This document shows positions 17,651 through 25,845 of a DNA stretch of 57,985 nucleotides, piece by piece; the stretch's first letter is position 1; every line of letters begins with the position of its first letter. The DNA is taken from positions 1-57,985 of the forward strand of contig NZ_JNKU01000011.1 of assembly GCF_000702165.1 (NCBI RefSeq), in the 5' to 3' direction. This DNA comes from Sharpea azabuensis DSM 18934 (lineage in GTDB: Bacteria > Bacillota_I > Bacilli_A > Erysipelotrichales > Coprobacillaceae). The notes under the pieces are model-generated. The model was not told the origin of the DNA. It saw nothing but the letters and a program-made list of their open reading frames with translations, and ran no database searches. Both the position numbers and the translations under genes were made by a program.

Positions 17651-18502
17651 ATGAGTGATCAATTAACGGTAATGGATCATATTTCTGTCATGTATGACCA
17701 GTTTTTTGATTCAGAAAAGAAGATTGCGAAATATATACTGAATAATCATAAAAAAGTTGTTGATATGACTGTATCAGAACTTGCCAAAGAAAGTGATGTT
17801 TCAGAAGCGTCCGTTTCAAGATTCTGTAAGCGCATTGGTGTCAAGGGCTTTCATCAGCTGAAGATTGGACTTGCCAAAGAAATGGTAGAAACTTATGGCG
17901 AAGGCAATATCTCAAACGATATCAGCTGTGATAATATTGGCCAGTCTTTACAAAATATTCTGGCGAATAAAATAGAAGAACTCAAGCAGACAGTGAATAT
18001 GATTGATCCAAAAGAGTTTGAATCATTGCTTAAGGCTATCTTACATGCAAGAGCTGTTCAAATTGTTGCGGTAGGCAATACTATTCCGGTTGCAATTGAT
18101 GGTGCCTTTAAGCTTAATGAACTCGGTATACCAACAACAGCGGGCACGATTTGGGAAACGCAGCTTTCCTATACACATACCTTAGGTCAAAAAGATGTTC
18201 TGATTGCAATATCGAATTCTGGTGAATCGAATAAAGTTGTTGAAGCTGTTGAAATTGCGAATAAGAATGGCGCAACTACAATTGGCATTACCAATAATCC
18301 ACATTCTGCTATTGGTGATCAGGTGACTTATCATATTACAACAGCATCACGTGAAAAACTCTTTCTTGATGAATTCTGTTTCAGTCGTGTTTCGGCAACG
18401 ACTGTGATGGAAATTATTTTCTTGTTTTTAACTGTGATGATACCTGATTCACATAAGCGAATGGCCACATGTGAAGAAATGTTTGCGGTTGATAAACGTT
18501 AA
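17651..18502 (+). CDS. MurR/RpiR-family sugar-phosphate regulator
   Basis: 283 residues: N-terminal HTH_6 domain (about 1-80) with the helix-turn-helix SELAKESDVSEASVSRFCKRIG, and a C-terminal SIS sugar-phosphate-binding domain (about 120-255) with ISNSGESNKVVEA. Binds DNA in response to phosphosugars. Placement 100 bases before fruK-fruA, with dyads on both sides, suggests it controls fructose uptake with fructose-1-phosphate or a related sugar phosphate as signal (inference). The usual regulator of fruKA in Firmicutes is a DeoR-type FruR, so an RpiR member here is a variation. Confidence 0.92.
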   Translation: MSDQLTVMDHISVMYDQFFDSEKKIAKYILNNHKKVVDMTVSELAKESDVSEASVSRFCKRIGVKGFHQLKIGLAKEMVETYGEGNISNDISCDNIGQSLQNILANKIEELKQTVNMIDPKEFESLLKAILHARAVQIVAVGNTIPVAIDGAFKLNELGIPTTAGTIWETQLSYTHTLGQKDVLIAISNSGESNKVVEAVEIANKNGATTIGITNNPHSAIGDQVTYHITTASREKLFLDEFCFSRVSATTVMEIIFLFLTVMIPDSHKRMATCEEMFAVDKR

Positions 18503-18503
18503 T

Positions 18504-18551
18504 CTTTCATTATATGAAAGTAATTTTCGTGAATATGATATTGACGAAAAT
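18504..18551. promoter_or_regulatory. Two operator-like dyads before fruK
   Basis: CTTTCAT-TAT-ATGAAAG at 18504-18520 and ATTTTCGT-N13-ACGAAAAT at 18523-18551. The second overlaps the -35 element of the fruK promoter, a good position for a repressor. Likely bound by the RpiR protein encoded just upstream. Confidence 0.6.
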
Positions 18552-18569
18552 ATAACGTCGTTATAAAAT
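18541..18569 (+). promoter_or_regulatory. Promoter of fruK-fruA
   Basis: TTGACG at 18541 and TAAAAT at 18564, spacer 17 bases. Confidence 0.82.
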
Positions 18570-18602
18570 GAAGATAGAATATAGCGGAAAGGAAAAAGAA
18601 AA

Positions 18603-19517
18603 ATGATTTACACAGTTACTTTTAATCCTGCTTTAGACTATGTGATCAGTGTCGATCACTTTCAAACAGGTGTCGTGAATCGTGTCAACGAAGAACATAT
18701 CTTCGTAGGGGGTAAGGGCATTAATGTGTCCTTTATCTTGAAAGAACTTGGTTACTCTACAAAGGCTTTAGGATTTACTGCGGGCTTTACTGGTGAAAAG
18801 GTTAAGGCTGGCGTGAAGGAAATGGGCGTTGATGGCGACTTCATTGATGTCGAAGAAGGCATGAGCAGAATTAATGTCAAGCTTAGAAGTGATGAAGAAA
18901 CAGAAATCAATGGCATGGGGCCTAAAATTACTGAATCTGATCTTTATAAGCTCTTTGCGAAACTTGATAAGATGGGCAAGAGTGATGTGCTTGTTTTATC
19001 AGGATCTATTCCATCATGTGTACCTAACAATATCTATGAAACTATTTTAGAAAAACTTGCCAGCAAGAATATCTATGCGGTTGTGGATGCAACAGGACAG
19101 TTACTTGTGAATGTACTGAAGTATAAGCCATTCCTAATTAAGCCAAATAATTTCGAAATTGAAGATATCTTTAATGTGAAATTACAAGGTGAAGAAGATA
19201 TCGTGAAATATGCGAAAAAGCTTCAGGAAATGGGCGCAAGAAATGTCCTTGTATCATTAGCTGGAGATGGTAGTCTTCTTGTTGATGAAAATGGTGAAAC
19301 ACATCGTATGGGTGTTTGCAAGGGTAAAGTAAAGAATTCCGTTGGTGCTGGTGATTCAATGGTAGCTGGCTTTATTGCCGGATACTTAAAGAATGGGGAC
19401 TATGAAGAAGCACTTGAACTTGGTACTGCAAGTGGTGGTGCGACTGCATTTAGTGATTCACTCGCTACAAAAGATTTTATTTATGAAAATTTGAGAAATT
19501 TAAGGGGAAACAAATAA
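18603..19517 (+). CDS. fruK: 1-phosphofructokinase
   Basis: 304-residue PfkB/ribokinase-fold kinase. The N-terminus MIYTVTFNPALDYVI with GGKGINVS (about 38-45) and the C-terminal anion-hole motif VGAGDSMVAGF, with the catalytic aspartate, are typical of FruK/LacC enzymes. It phosphorylates fructose-1-phosphate to fructose-1,6-bisphosphate. The assignment as FruK rather than tagatose-6-phosphate kinase rests on fruA, which starts one base after its stop. The regulator upstream is of RpiR type. Confidence 0.93.
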   Translation: MIYTVTFNPALDYVISVDHFQTGVVNRVNEEHIFVGGKGINVSFILKELGYSTKALGFTAGFTGEKVKAGVKEMGVDGDFIDVEEGMSRINVKLRSDEETEINGMGPKITESDLYKLFAKLDKMGKSDVLVLSGSIPSCVPNNIYETILEKLASKNIYAVVDATGQLLVNVLKYKPFLIKPNNFEIEDIFNVKLQGEEDIVKYAKKLQEMGARNVLVSLAGDGSLLVDENGETHRMGVCKGKVKNSVGAGDSMVAGFIAGYLKNGDYEEALELGTASGGATAFSDSLATKDFIYENLRNLRGNK

Positions 19518-19518
19518 T

Positions 19519-21426
19519 ATGAAAATCACAGAACTATTGGATGTTCGTGCGATTGACTTAAATGTTTCAGTTGCTAGTAAAGATGAAGCAATTGATCACT
19601 TAGTTGATCTTATGGACAAGTCAGGTAAGATTTCAGATAAAGCTGCTTATAAGAAAGGTATTCTTGCCCGTGAAGCACAGACTTCAACAGGCATTGGTGA
19701 AGGCATTGCTATTCCACATGCTCAGGTTGCAGCAGTAAAAAAAGCTGGACTTGCTTCAATGACAGTACCTGCAGGTGTTGATTATGATTCTTTAGATGGT
19801 CAGCCTGCTAAATTATTCTTCATGATTGCTGCACCAGAAGGTGCTGGTAATGTGCATTTACAGGCACTTGCAAAGTTATCAATGCTTTTAATGAATGAAG
19901 AATTCAGAACAAGATTAATGGCTGCTAAAACACCTGAAGAATTCTTAAGCATCATTGATGATGAAGAAAGCAAGAGAGATGCTGAAGAAGCAGCAGAGAA
20001 GGCTAAAGAAGCCAAGCAGGCAACAGGCTATAAGGTCTTAGCTGTCACAGCATGTCCTACAGGTATTGCTCATACATTCATGGCGGCTGAAAATTTAACA
20101 AAAGCTGGGGAAGCTATGGGTTATCCACTTAAGGCTGAAACAAATGGCTCTGAAGGTGTTGGCAATGCTTTAACAGCTGAAGAAATTGCTGCAGCTGATG
20201 GTATTATTATTGCAGCTGACAAGAATGTCGAAATGGCACGTTTTGACGGTAAGCCTTTAATTTCCGTACCTGTTACTGAAGGAATCAGACATCCTGAAGA
20301 ATTAATCAACAAGATCAGAAATGGTCAGGCTCCAATCTATCATGCTGAAGAAGGTGCAAGTGCCTCAACAGGTTCTTCTACAGCTCAGGGCTTCTATAAG
20401 CACTTAATGAATGGTGTATCACATATGCTTCCATTCGTTGTTGCTGGTGGTATATTAATTGCCATTGCCTTCTTAGTTGATGATAAGAATGCTGGTGCAA
20501 ACTTCGGTTCATCTACACCGTTAGCTGCCTGGTTCAAGGCTATTGGTGGTGTTGCCTTTGATATGATGTTACCAATCTTATCTGGTTTTATTGCAATGTC
20601 TATCGCTGATAGACCAGGTCTTGCAGTTGGTTTCGTTGGTGGCTTACTTGCGAAGAGCGGTGCCACATTTGCTGATCCATTCGCTACAAAGATTTCTGCT
20701 ACTCCAGGTTTCTTGGGTGCACTTCTTTATGGCTTTGTTGCTGGCTGGATTATTCTCTTATTAAAGAAAGCTTTAAAAGGCTTACCTAAGTCACTTGAAG
20801 GCGTTAAGCCAATCCTTCTCTATCCATTATTGGGTGTTGCCTTAATGGGTGTATTTGCTTCAGCTGTTAACCCAATTATGGGTATCATCAATGGTGGTTT
20901 AACATCATTCTTAAATGGTTTAGGTCAGTATGGTATTATTCTTGGTATTGTTGCTGGTGGTATGATGTCTATTGATATGGGTGGTCCTTTCAACAAGGCT
21001 GCTTATGTTACAGCTACAGGCTTACTTGCTTCAGGCAACTATACATTAATGGCATCAGTTATGGCTGGTGGTATGGTTCCACCTCTTGTTATCGCTTTAT
21101 CAACAACATTCTTTAAAGATAAATGGACTGAAGAAGAACGTAATGCTGGTTTAGTAAACTATGTTATGGGCTTATCATTCATTTCAGAAGGCGCTATTCC
21201 ATTTGCGGCTAATGACCCAGTTCATGTTATTCCTTCATGTGTTCTTGGTTCAGCAATTGCTGGTGGTTTATCAATGGCTTTCAATTGTACATTAAGAGCA
21301 CCACATGGTGGTATCTTCGTTATTGCTACAATTGGTAACTGGCCAATGTATCTTGCATCTATCGCTATTGGTTCAATCGTTGGTGCAGTTGTTCTTTCAT
21401 TCTGGAAGAAACCTTTAGAAAAATAA
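19519..21426 (+). CDS. fruA: PTS fructose transporter, fused EIIABC
   Basis: 635 residues with all three parts in one chain. EIIA (about 1-145) has the phospho-histidine H67 in GIAIPHAQ. EIIB (about 170-270) has the phospho-cysteine C179 in VTACPTGIAHTFMAAE. EIIC (about 290-630) is the polytopic membrane part with GGPFNKAAYV and SFISEGAIPFAANDP. The two linkers are rich in A, E and K. It imports fructose as fructose-1-phosphate, the substrate of FruK encoded immediately before it. Confidence 0.97.
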   Translation: MKITELLDVRAIDLNVSVASKDEAIDHLVDLMDKSGKISDKAAYKKGILAREAQTSTGIGEGIAIPHAQVAAVKKAGLASMTVPAGVDYDSLDGQPAKLFFMIAAPEGAGNVHLQALAKLSMLLMNEEFRTRLMAAKTPEEFLSIIDDEESKRDAEEAAEKAKEAKQATGYKVLAVTACPTGIAHTFMAAENLTKAGEAMGYPLKAETNGSEGVGNALTAEEIAAADGIIIAADKNVEMARFDGKPLISVPVTEGIRHPEELINKIRNGQAPIYHAEEGASASTGSSTAQGFYKHLMNGVSHMLPFVVAGGILIAIAFLVDDKNAGANFGSSTPLAAWFKAIGGVAFDMMLPILSGFIAMSIADRPGLAVGFVGGLLAKSGATFADPFATKISATPGFLGALLYGFVAGWIILLLKKALKGLPKSLEGVKPILLYPLLGVALMGVFASAVNPIMGIINGGLTSFLNGLGQYGIILGIVAGGMMSIDMGGPFNKAAYVTATGLLASGNYTLMASVMAGGMVPPLVIALSTTFFKDKWTEEERNAGLVNYVMGLSFISEGAIPFAANDPVHVIPSCVLGSAIAGGLSMAFNCTLRAPHGGIFVIATIGNWPMYLASIAIGSIVGAVVLSFWKKPLEK

Positions 21427-21432
21427 TCATGA

Positions 21433-21459
21433 GAAGTGTCTTCGGGCACTTCTTTTTTT
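21433..21459 (+). terminator. Terminator of the fructose operon
   Basis: GAAGTGTC, TTCG tetraloop, GGCACTTC and seven Ts. Confidence 0.87.
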
Positions 21460-21460
21460 C

Positions 21461-21488
21461 TAGACAAGTTCTATGAAATCTATACAAT
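21461..21488 (+). promoter_or_regulatory. Possible promoter of the MFS gene
   Basis: TAGACA at 21461 and TACAAT at 21483 with 16 bases between; each matches consensus at five of six positions. Confidence 0.5.
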
Positions 21489-21506
21489 AAGCCTAGGGAG
21501 GGACTT

Positions 21507-22673
21507 ATGCATAAACATACATATCGTAATAGCTATCTGGCTTATTTTCTAGTTTATAATTTTTATTATCTTTCATGGGCGATGTTTTCATGCCTGATTT
21601 CGGTTTATTTAATGGGGAAGGGCTATAAGGCAGCTGATGTTTCATTGGTTGTATCGATTTCTTATTTGACTTCACTTATTGCCCAGCCATTTGTGGGAGA
21701 GCTGAGTGACCGTTATTCAGTGAAGAAGGTCAATGTCATATCATTAATTCTCGCCATGATTGGTTCAGCACTCTTTGTCTTTTCGCAAAACCTGATCCTT
21801 ATTACCATTAACTACGCTCTTGTTTTAACGGTTATGAACAGTATTTGCCCGGCAATGGAGAAGATTGCAACAGCTTCACCTTATCGCTATGGCAAGATTC
21901 GTATATGGGGAACAATCGGCTATGCGATTGGTACCCAGATGGCTGGCTTGCTTTATGATTTCATTGCCCCTAGTGCCATCTTCGTGGCTTGTATCATCAC
22001 GATTGCTTTAGCCATTGTTGGCTTACTTGGAACACATCCTCATATTGATACGGTTGCTAATGCGGATCATGATGTACGTACGAGGGATTTATTTGTTAAT
22101 AAGAAATATCTTATCTATCTTATTATTACGGGCTTGTTCTTTGGGGTAAGCTCACTTGGTAATACTTATATTCCATCAATGCTGACACATGATGGACTTT
22201 CGACATCCTTTGCTTCGACATTGTTAAGCGTAGCGGTTGTCTGTGAAGCACCATTAGTATTCTTCTCATATACATTTATGGACAAGCTTTCCAACAAGAC
22301 GCTGATTGTCATAGCCTATATCATGATGCTGATGCAATATGGCATCTACGCCTTTGACACAACATTATCATTAAAAGTCATTGCCACATTTATTGGCAAG
22401 CATCCAGCGGGAATGTTATTAACAATGATTAATCTTAAGGTTGTCTTTACCATTGTTGATAAGCACCAGCAAATCACAGCCCTGGCTTTTATTCAGACAA
22501 TGCGCAATCTCTCATCAATTGTCTTTACGAATATTGGTGGTCATCTTCTTGATGCTACAAGCTATACCACAATGTATCGTGTTTGCTTAATGATATTAAT
22601 CATTGGAATGATTATTGTCATCTTTTATCGTATTCCTAGTGGAAAAAACACAAGACTCTTTAGAAAGGTATAA
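21507..22673 (+). CDS. MFS transporter
   Basis: 388 residues with 12 hydrophobic helices. The loop between helices 2 and 3 carries GELSDRYSVKKV, the major facilitator motif A. The N-terminal SYLAYFLVYNFYYLSWAMF resembles the LacY/NupG-like or MFS_1_like groups for sugars or nucleosides, but no substrate can be assigned. ATG follows GGGAGGG. The gene is bounded by the fru terminator and its own terminator, so it is monocistronic. Confidence 0.85.
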   Translation: MHKHTYRNSYLAYFLVYNFYYLSWAMFSCLISVYLMGKGYKAADVSLVVSISYLTSLIAQPFVGELSDRYSVKKVNVISLILAMIGSALFVFSQNLILITINYALVLTVMNSICPAMEKIATASPYRYGKIRIWGTIGYAIGTQMAGLLYDFIAPSAIFVACIITIALAIVGLLGTHPHIDTVANADHDVRTRDLFVNKKYLIYLIITGLFFGVSSLGNTYIPSMLTHDGLSTSFASTLLSVAVVCEAPLVFFSYTFMDKLSNKTLIVIAYIMMLMQYGIYAFDTTLSLKVIATFIGKHPAGMLLTMINLKVVFTIVDKHQQITALAFIQTMRNLSSIVFTNIGGHLLDATSYTTMYRVCLMILIIGMIIVIFYRIPSGKNTRLFRKV

Positions 22674-22693
22674 AGCAATCTTTATACCTTTTT
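22665..22693 (+). terminator. Terminator after the MFS gene
   Basis: AAGGTATAAAG, CAAT, CTTTATACCTT, then Ts; perfect 11-bp stem overlapping the stop codon. Confidence 0.88.
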
Positions 22694-22716
22694 CTTATGG
22701 ATAATGAGAAAAAGAG

Positions 22717-22744
22717 TTGTAATTTTGTTGAAAAAGCCTATAAT
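22717..22744 (+). promoter_or_regulatory. Promoter of the NSS transporter gene
   Basis: TTGTAA at 22717 and TATAAT at 22739, spacer 16 bases. Confidence 0.7.
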
Positions 22745-22810
22745 AAATAGGCATTTATTATTGTATGAACATTAATACAATAATGAAAAAATTTGTTTAG
22801 GAGTTTATTT

Positions 22811-24169
22811 ATGAAAGAAAGAAGTAAATTTTCCGGGAAGCTTGGATTTGTCTTAGCAGCTGCAGGGAGTGCTGTTGGCCTAGGGAATATCTGGCGCTTT
22901 CCTTATCTTGCTGCCAAGTATGGTGGAGGTATTTTCTTGTTGATTTATCTCATTCTTGTCTCAACGTTTGGCTATGCAATGATTATGAGTGAATCAGCCA
23001 TTGGTCGTATGACAAGGAAATCACCTGTTGGTGCCTTCCAGTTCTTTGGCAAAAGCCTGCCCTTAAAATTTGGTGGCTGGATTAATGCCATTATTCCAAT
23101 GCTGATTGTGCCTTACTATTCTGTTATTGGGGGCTGGGTCTGTAAGTATCTCTATGAATATGCTGTAGGGCATGTTCATCAGGTGGCAAGTGATACTTAT
23201 TTTTCTACATTTATTAAAGATGGCTGGAATGTTGAATTATTCTTTATCATCTTCTGTTTGATCACATTAGTGATTATCTTTGGTGGTGTACAGAATGGTA
23301 TTGAGAAAGTGTCTAAGATCATGATGCCCGTTCTTGTATTGTTAGCTGTTATTGTTGCTGTCTATTCCGTTACGCGTCCTGGAGCATTAGCCGGTGTGAA
23401 GTACTTTTTGATTCCTAATTTTAAGAACTTTTCACTCATGACGCTTGTTACAGCAATGGGACAGATGTTCTATTCCTTATCCATTGCGATGGGTATTTTG
23501 ATTACTTTTGGTAGCTATATGAAAAAGGAATTTGATATTGAATCAGCAACATCCAATGTGGAAGTCTTTGATACAGTCATTGCGATTCTTGCCGGCTTAA
23601 TGATTATTCCTGCAGTCTTTGCCTTCTCGAATGGAAATGCCAAGGCATTAGGGGCAGGTCCTTCGCTCATGTTTATTACCTTGCCAAAAGTCTTTGACTC
23701 CATGGGAGCAGGAGGATTCGCTGGTGTCGCATTCTTCTTACTTGTCTTGCTTGCTGCCTTGACGTCTTCAATTGCCTTGACGGAGTCTGCTGTATCCACA
23801 TTTGAAGATGAATTAGGCTGGGACCGTAAGAAATCAACAGTCTTAATGGGTGTCATTATGATCGCTTTAGGTACGCTTTCATCACTTGGCTTTGGTCCAT
23901 TGCATTTTATCAGTATTCTTGGTATGGATTTCTTAGATTTCTTTGACTTCCTGACGAATTCTGTGATGATGCCTATAGCTGCATTATCTATATGCTTCTT
24001 GGTGACAAGAGTTATTGGTATTGAAAAGATCAGTGCTGAAATAGAACACTCATCAAAGTTTAAGAGAAAGAAGATTTATGTCTTGATGATGAAATATATT
24101 GCGCCTATCTTTATTATCGTTATTTTGATTAGTTCAGTATTAAATGTCTTAGGTATAATTTCAATGTAA
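22811..24169 (+). CDS. Neurotransmitter:sodium symporter (NSS/SNF) family transporter
   Basis: About 452 residues. The unwound first helix with the sodium and substrate site is clear: LGFVLAAAGSAVGLGNIWRF. About 11-12 helices follow, with the EFDIE loop and the ALTSSIALTE segment of helix 8. Bacterial members (LeuT, TnaT, MhsT) import amino acids with Na+. ATG 22811 follows TAGGAG; an in-frame start at 22793 has no ribosome site. Sodium coupling matches the sodium or proton pump function of the Rnf complex encoded later in the window. Confidence 0.93.
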   Translation: MKERSKFSGKLGFVLAAAGSAVGLGNIWRFPYLAAKYGGGIFLLIYLILVSTFGYAMIMSESAIGRMTRKSPVGAFQFFGKSLPLKFGGWINAIIPMLIVPYYSVIGGWVCKYLYEYAVGHVHQVASDTYFSTFIKDGWNVELFFIIFCLITLVIIFGGVQNGIEKVSKIMMPVLVLLAVIVAVYSVTRPGALAGVKYFLIPNFKNFSLMTLVTAMGQMFYSLSIAMGILITFGSYMKKEFDIESATSNVEVFDTVIAILAGLMIIPAVFAFSNGNAKALGAGPSLMFITLPKVFDSMGAGGFAGVAFFLLVLLAALTSSIALTESAVSTFEDELGWDRKKSTVLMGVIMIALGTLSSLGFGPLHFISILGMDFLDFFDFLTNSVMMPIAALSICFLVTRVIGIEKISAEIEHSSKFKRKKIYVLMMKYIAPIFIIVILISSVLNVLGIISM

Positions 24170-24197
24170 AAAGTATGGCTTAACAACCATACTTTTT
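24168..24197. terminator. Bidirectional terminator
   Basis: AAAAAGTATGG, eight-base loop, CCATACTTTTT. It has A-run and T-run on opposite sides and separates the convergent NSS and pentapeptide genes. Confidence 0.88.
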
Positions 24198-24818
24198 CTA
24201 TTCTTTCATATGTACTCCAAGTAATCCAACTAGAAGAACAGCCTGCTCTTCATTAATGATTGCACCGCGTAGATCCTGCAGGTTAATACGAATACCTTCA
24301 ATCGCACAGCTTGACACATCAATATCGTTAAGTGAAGAATGAAGAAATTCACTTCTTCTTAATTGACAATCTGAGAATTCTGTATTTTTGAAAGTGCATT
24401 CGCTTAGATAGGCTTCGGATAGATCACATGCTTCAAAGCTCACAGTGCGCAGCTGTGTTCTTGCAAGATTCATATAATTTTCTTTACAGTTCTCAAAGGC
24501 TACATATTCTAGTAAGCAGTTGTCAAAAGCTGTACCAATCATCTTACAATCAATAAATGTACAACGCCTTAATAGCGTATTGTCAAAGGATATATTGGAG
24601 AGATCACAATTGACAAAGACAACTTCAATAAAATGACAATTGTGAAACTGATCATTGCTGAGATTCATCTTAGTAAGAATACAATGGGTAAAATCAGTTG
24701 CATCTATTTCCAGGTAATCAAAGTCATCATCGTCAAAAGCAACATTTTGCATAGTCTCCTGGCTTTTAAAGAGACTATAGGAAGGTGTGAGTTTTTCGGT
24801 AATCAAATATTTGTTCAT
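24198..24818 (-). CDS. Pentapeptide-repeat protein
   Basis: 206 residues. From about residue 40 to 185 the chain follows the A(D/N)LXX-type five-residue period with F or L at the central position (for example FTHCILTKMNLSNDQF, CTFIDCKMIGTAF, CTFKNTEFSDCQL). This makes a right-handed quadrilateral beta helix as in Qnr and MfpA. Those act on DNA gyrase, but most family members have no known role. The many cysteines in repeat corners are notable. Nothing in the neighbourhood suggests a target. Confidence 0.88.
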   Translation of the reverse strand: MNKYLITEKLTPSYSLFKSQETMQNVAFDDDDFDYLEIDATDFTHCILTKMNLSNDQFHNCHFIEVVFVNCDLSNISFDNTLLRRCTFIDCKMIGTAFDNCLLEYVAFENCKENYMNLARTQLRTVSFEACDLSEAYLSECTFKNTEFSDCQLRRSEFLHSSLNDIDVSSCAIEGIRINLQDLRGAIINEEQAVLLVGLLGVHMKE

Positions 24819-24868
24819 AAACTTATTATAATATAGTCAGAAAGAGATGAAAATAGTGATTATTAAGT

Positions 24869-24897
24869 TTGACATGACTAACATTTTGTGGTATATT
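24869..24897 (+). promoter_or_regulatory. Consensus promoter with no gene behind it
   Basis: TTGACA at 24869 and TATATT at 24892 with exactly 17 bases between. It points into a stretch without any open reading frame of size and ends at a terminator 63 bases on. Confidence 0.78.
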
Positions 24898-24903
24898 CTA
24901 ATC

Positions 24904-24985
24904 AGTTAGTAAATGCTAACTATAACCTCTCATAAAATTACACATACACTTGAATGAATAGAGCTACCCTGGCTCTGTTTTTTCT
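24904..24985 (+). ncRNA. Candidate orphan small RNA of about 80 nt
   Basis: The predicted transcript begins with a 6-bp hairpin (AGTTAG, TAAATG loop, CTAACT, 24904-24921), continues as a 38-base unpaired AC-rich linker and ends in the stem AGAGC/GCTCT with six Ts (24960-24983). The only reading frame, 14 codons from the ATG at 24913, has no ribosome site. It matches no RNA family I know. It lies between the pentapeptide gene and the tRNA cluster. Confidence 0.5.
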
Positions 24986-25006
24986 TTTACCACAAGAAAA
25001 AAGGTG

Positions 25007-25035
25007 TTGACGTGAATAGGTGAAAATGGTATATT
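25007..25035 (+). promoter_or_regulatory. Promoter of the first tRNA unit
   Basis: TTGACG at 25007 and TATATT at 25030, spacer 17; the -10 region and following bases (25027-25047) are repeated before the second unit. Confidence 0.85.
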
Positions 25036-25054
25036 ATACGAGCAGTCAGTTGAT

Positions 25055-25131
<77 letters not shown>

Positions 25132-25146
25132 TTTCTTTTATAACAT

Positions 25147-25222
25147 GGGGCTTTAGCTCAGCTGGGAGAGCGCCTGCTTTGCACGCAGGAGGTCAGCGGT
25201 TCGATCCCGCTAAGCTCCACCA
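25147..25222 (+). tRNA. tRNA-Ala (TGC), copy 1
   Basis: 76 nt with encoded CCA. Acceptor GGGGCTT pairs with AAGCTCC (one G-U); anticodon TGC in GCTTTGCACGC; T-arm GGTTCGATCCC. Separated from tRNA-Ile by 15 bases. Confidence 0.97.
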
Positions 25223-25235
25223 TAAAGAATGTGAG

Positions 25236-25259
25236 GAAGTACGAAGTGCTTCTTTTTTT
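25236..25259 (+). terminator. Terminator of the first tRNA unit
   Basis: GAAGTAC, GAA, GTGCTTC, seven Ts. An identical copy follows the second tRNA-Ala. Confidence 0.85.
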
Positions 25260-25293
25260 ATTATTTATGGGATTAAAAAACTTATATTTCTTA

Positions 25294-25322
25294 TTGACGG
25301 ATGAATGTCCTGGTGGTATATT
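25294..25322 (+). promoter_or_regulatory. Promoter of the second tRNA unit
   Basis: TTGACG at 25294 and TATATT at 25317, spacer 17. Confidence 0.85.
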
Positions 25323-25342
25323 ATACGAGCAGTCTTAAAGAC

Positions 25343-25419
<77 letters not shown>

Positions 25420-25437
25420 TTAATTGATGCGAGAAAT

Positions 25438-25514
<77 letters not shown>

Positions 25515-25529
25515 TTTCTTTTATAACAT

Positions 25530-25605
25530 GGGGCTTTAGCTCAGCTGGGAGAGCGCCTGCTTTGCACGCAGGAGGTCAGCGGTTCGATCCCGCTAAGCTC
25601 CACCA
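25530..25605 (+). tRNA. tRNA-Ala (TGC), copy 2
   Basis: Identical to the first tRNA-Ala, with the same 15-base spacer before it and the same tail and terminator after it. Confidence 0.97.
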
Positions 25606-25618
25606 TAAAGAATGTGAG

Positions 25619-25642
25619 GAAGTACGAAGTGCTTCTTTTTTT
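25619..25642 (+). terminator. Terminator of the second tRNA unit
   Basis: Copy of the first: GAAGTAC, GAA, GTGCTTC, seven Ts. Confidence 0.85.
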
Positions 25643-25660
25643 AATATCTGGAGGTGGCTT

Positions 25661-25810
25661 ATGATTTTTGTGTCATTATTCTTATTCTTTGTCTTTTTGA
25701 GCTTATTGTTTGCACTCGTAAAAGGCATTATTCGTATTACTCTTGGCTTGCTTTTCTCACCTCTATTGTTGTTATTTGTAATCTTTATTATCTATGCATT
25801 AGTTTCATAA
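25661..25810 (+). CDS. Small hydrophobic membrane protein (49 residues)
   Basis: Starts MIFVSLFLFFVFLSLLF after a good TGGAGGTGG ribosome site. Almost the whole protein is two hydrophobic helices joined by KGIIRI. It follows the tRNA terminator by about 20 bases and ends at a strong terminator, so it may depend on read-through or on a promoter I cannot see. I do not recognise a family. A longer frame open upstream into the tRNA gene is not plausible as coding. Confidence 0.6.
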   Translation: MIFVSLFLFFVFLSLLFALVKGIIRITLGLLFSPLLLLFVIFIIYALVS

Positions 25811-25845
25811 AAAGGCTTAGGATTTTTTTCCTAAGCCTTTTTAAA
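25811..25845. terminator. Bidirectional terminator
   Basis: AAAGGCTTAGGA, six-T loop, TCCTAAGCCTTT. Serves the small membrane protein on the plus strand and the aminotransferase on the minus strand, whose last codons are inside it. Confidence 0.88.

Noticed and set aside
23515-23856. 113-codon minus-strand frame inside the NSS transporter
   Set aside because: Antisense shadow in a hydrophobic coding region.
24913-24957. 14-codon leader-peptide-like frame in the small RNA
   Set aside because: No ribosome site upstream, and its codons show no run of a single amino acid that would indicate attenuation.
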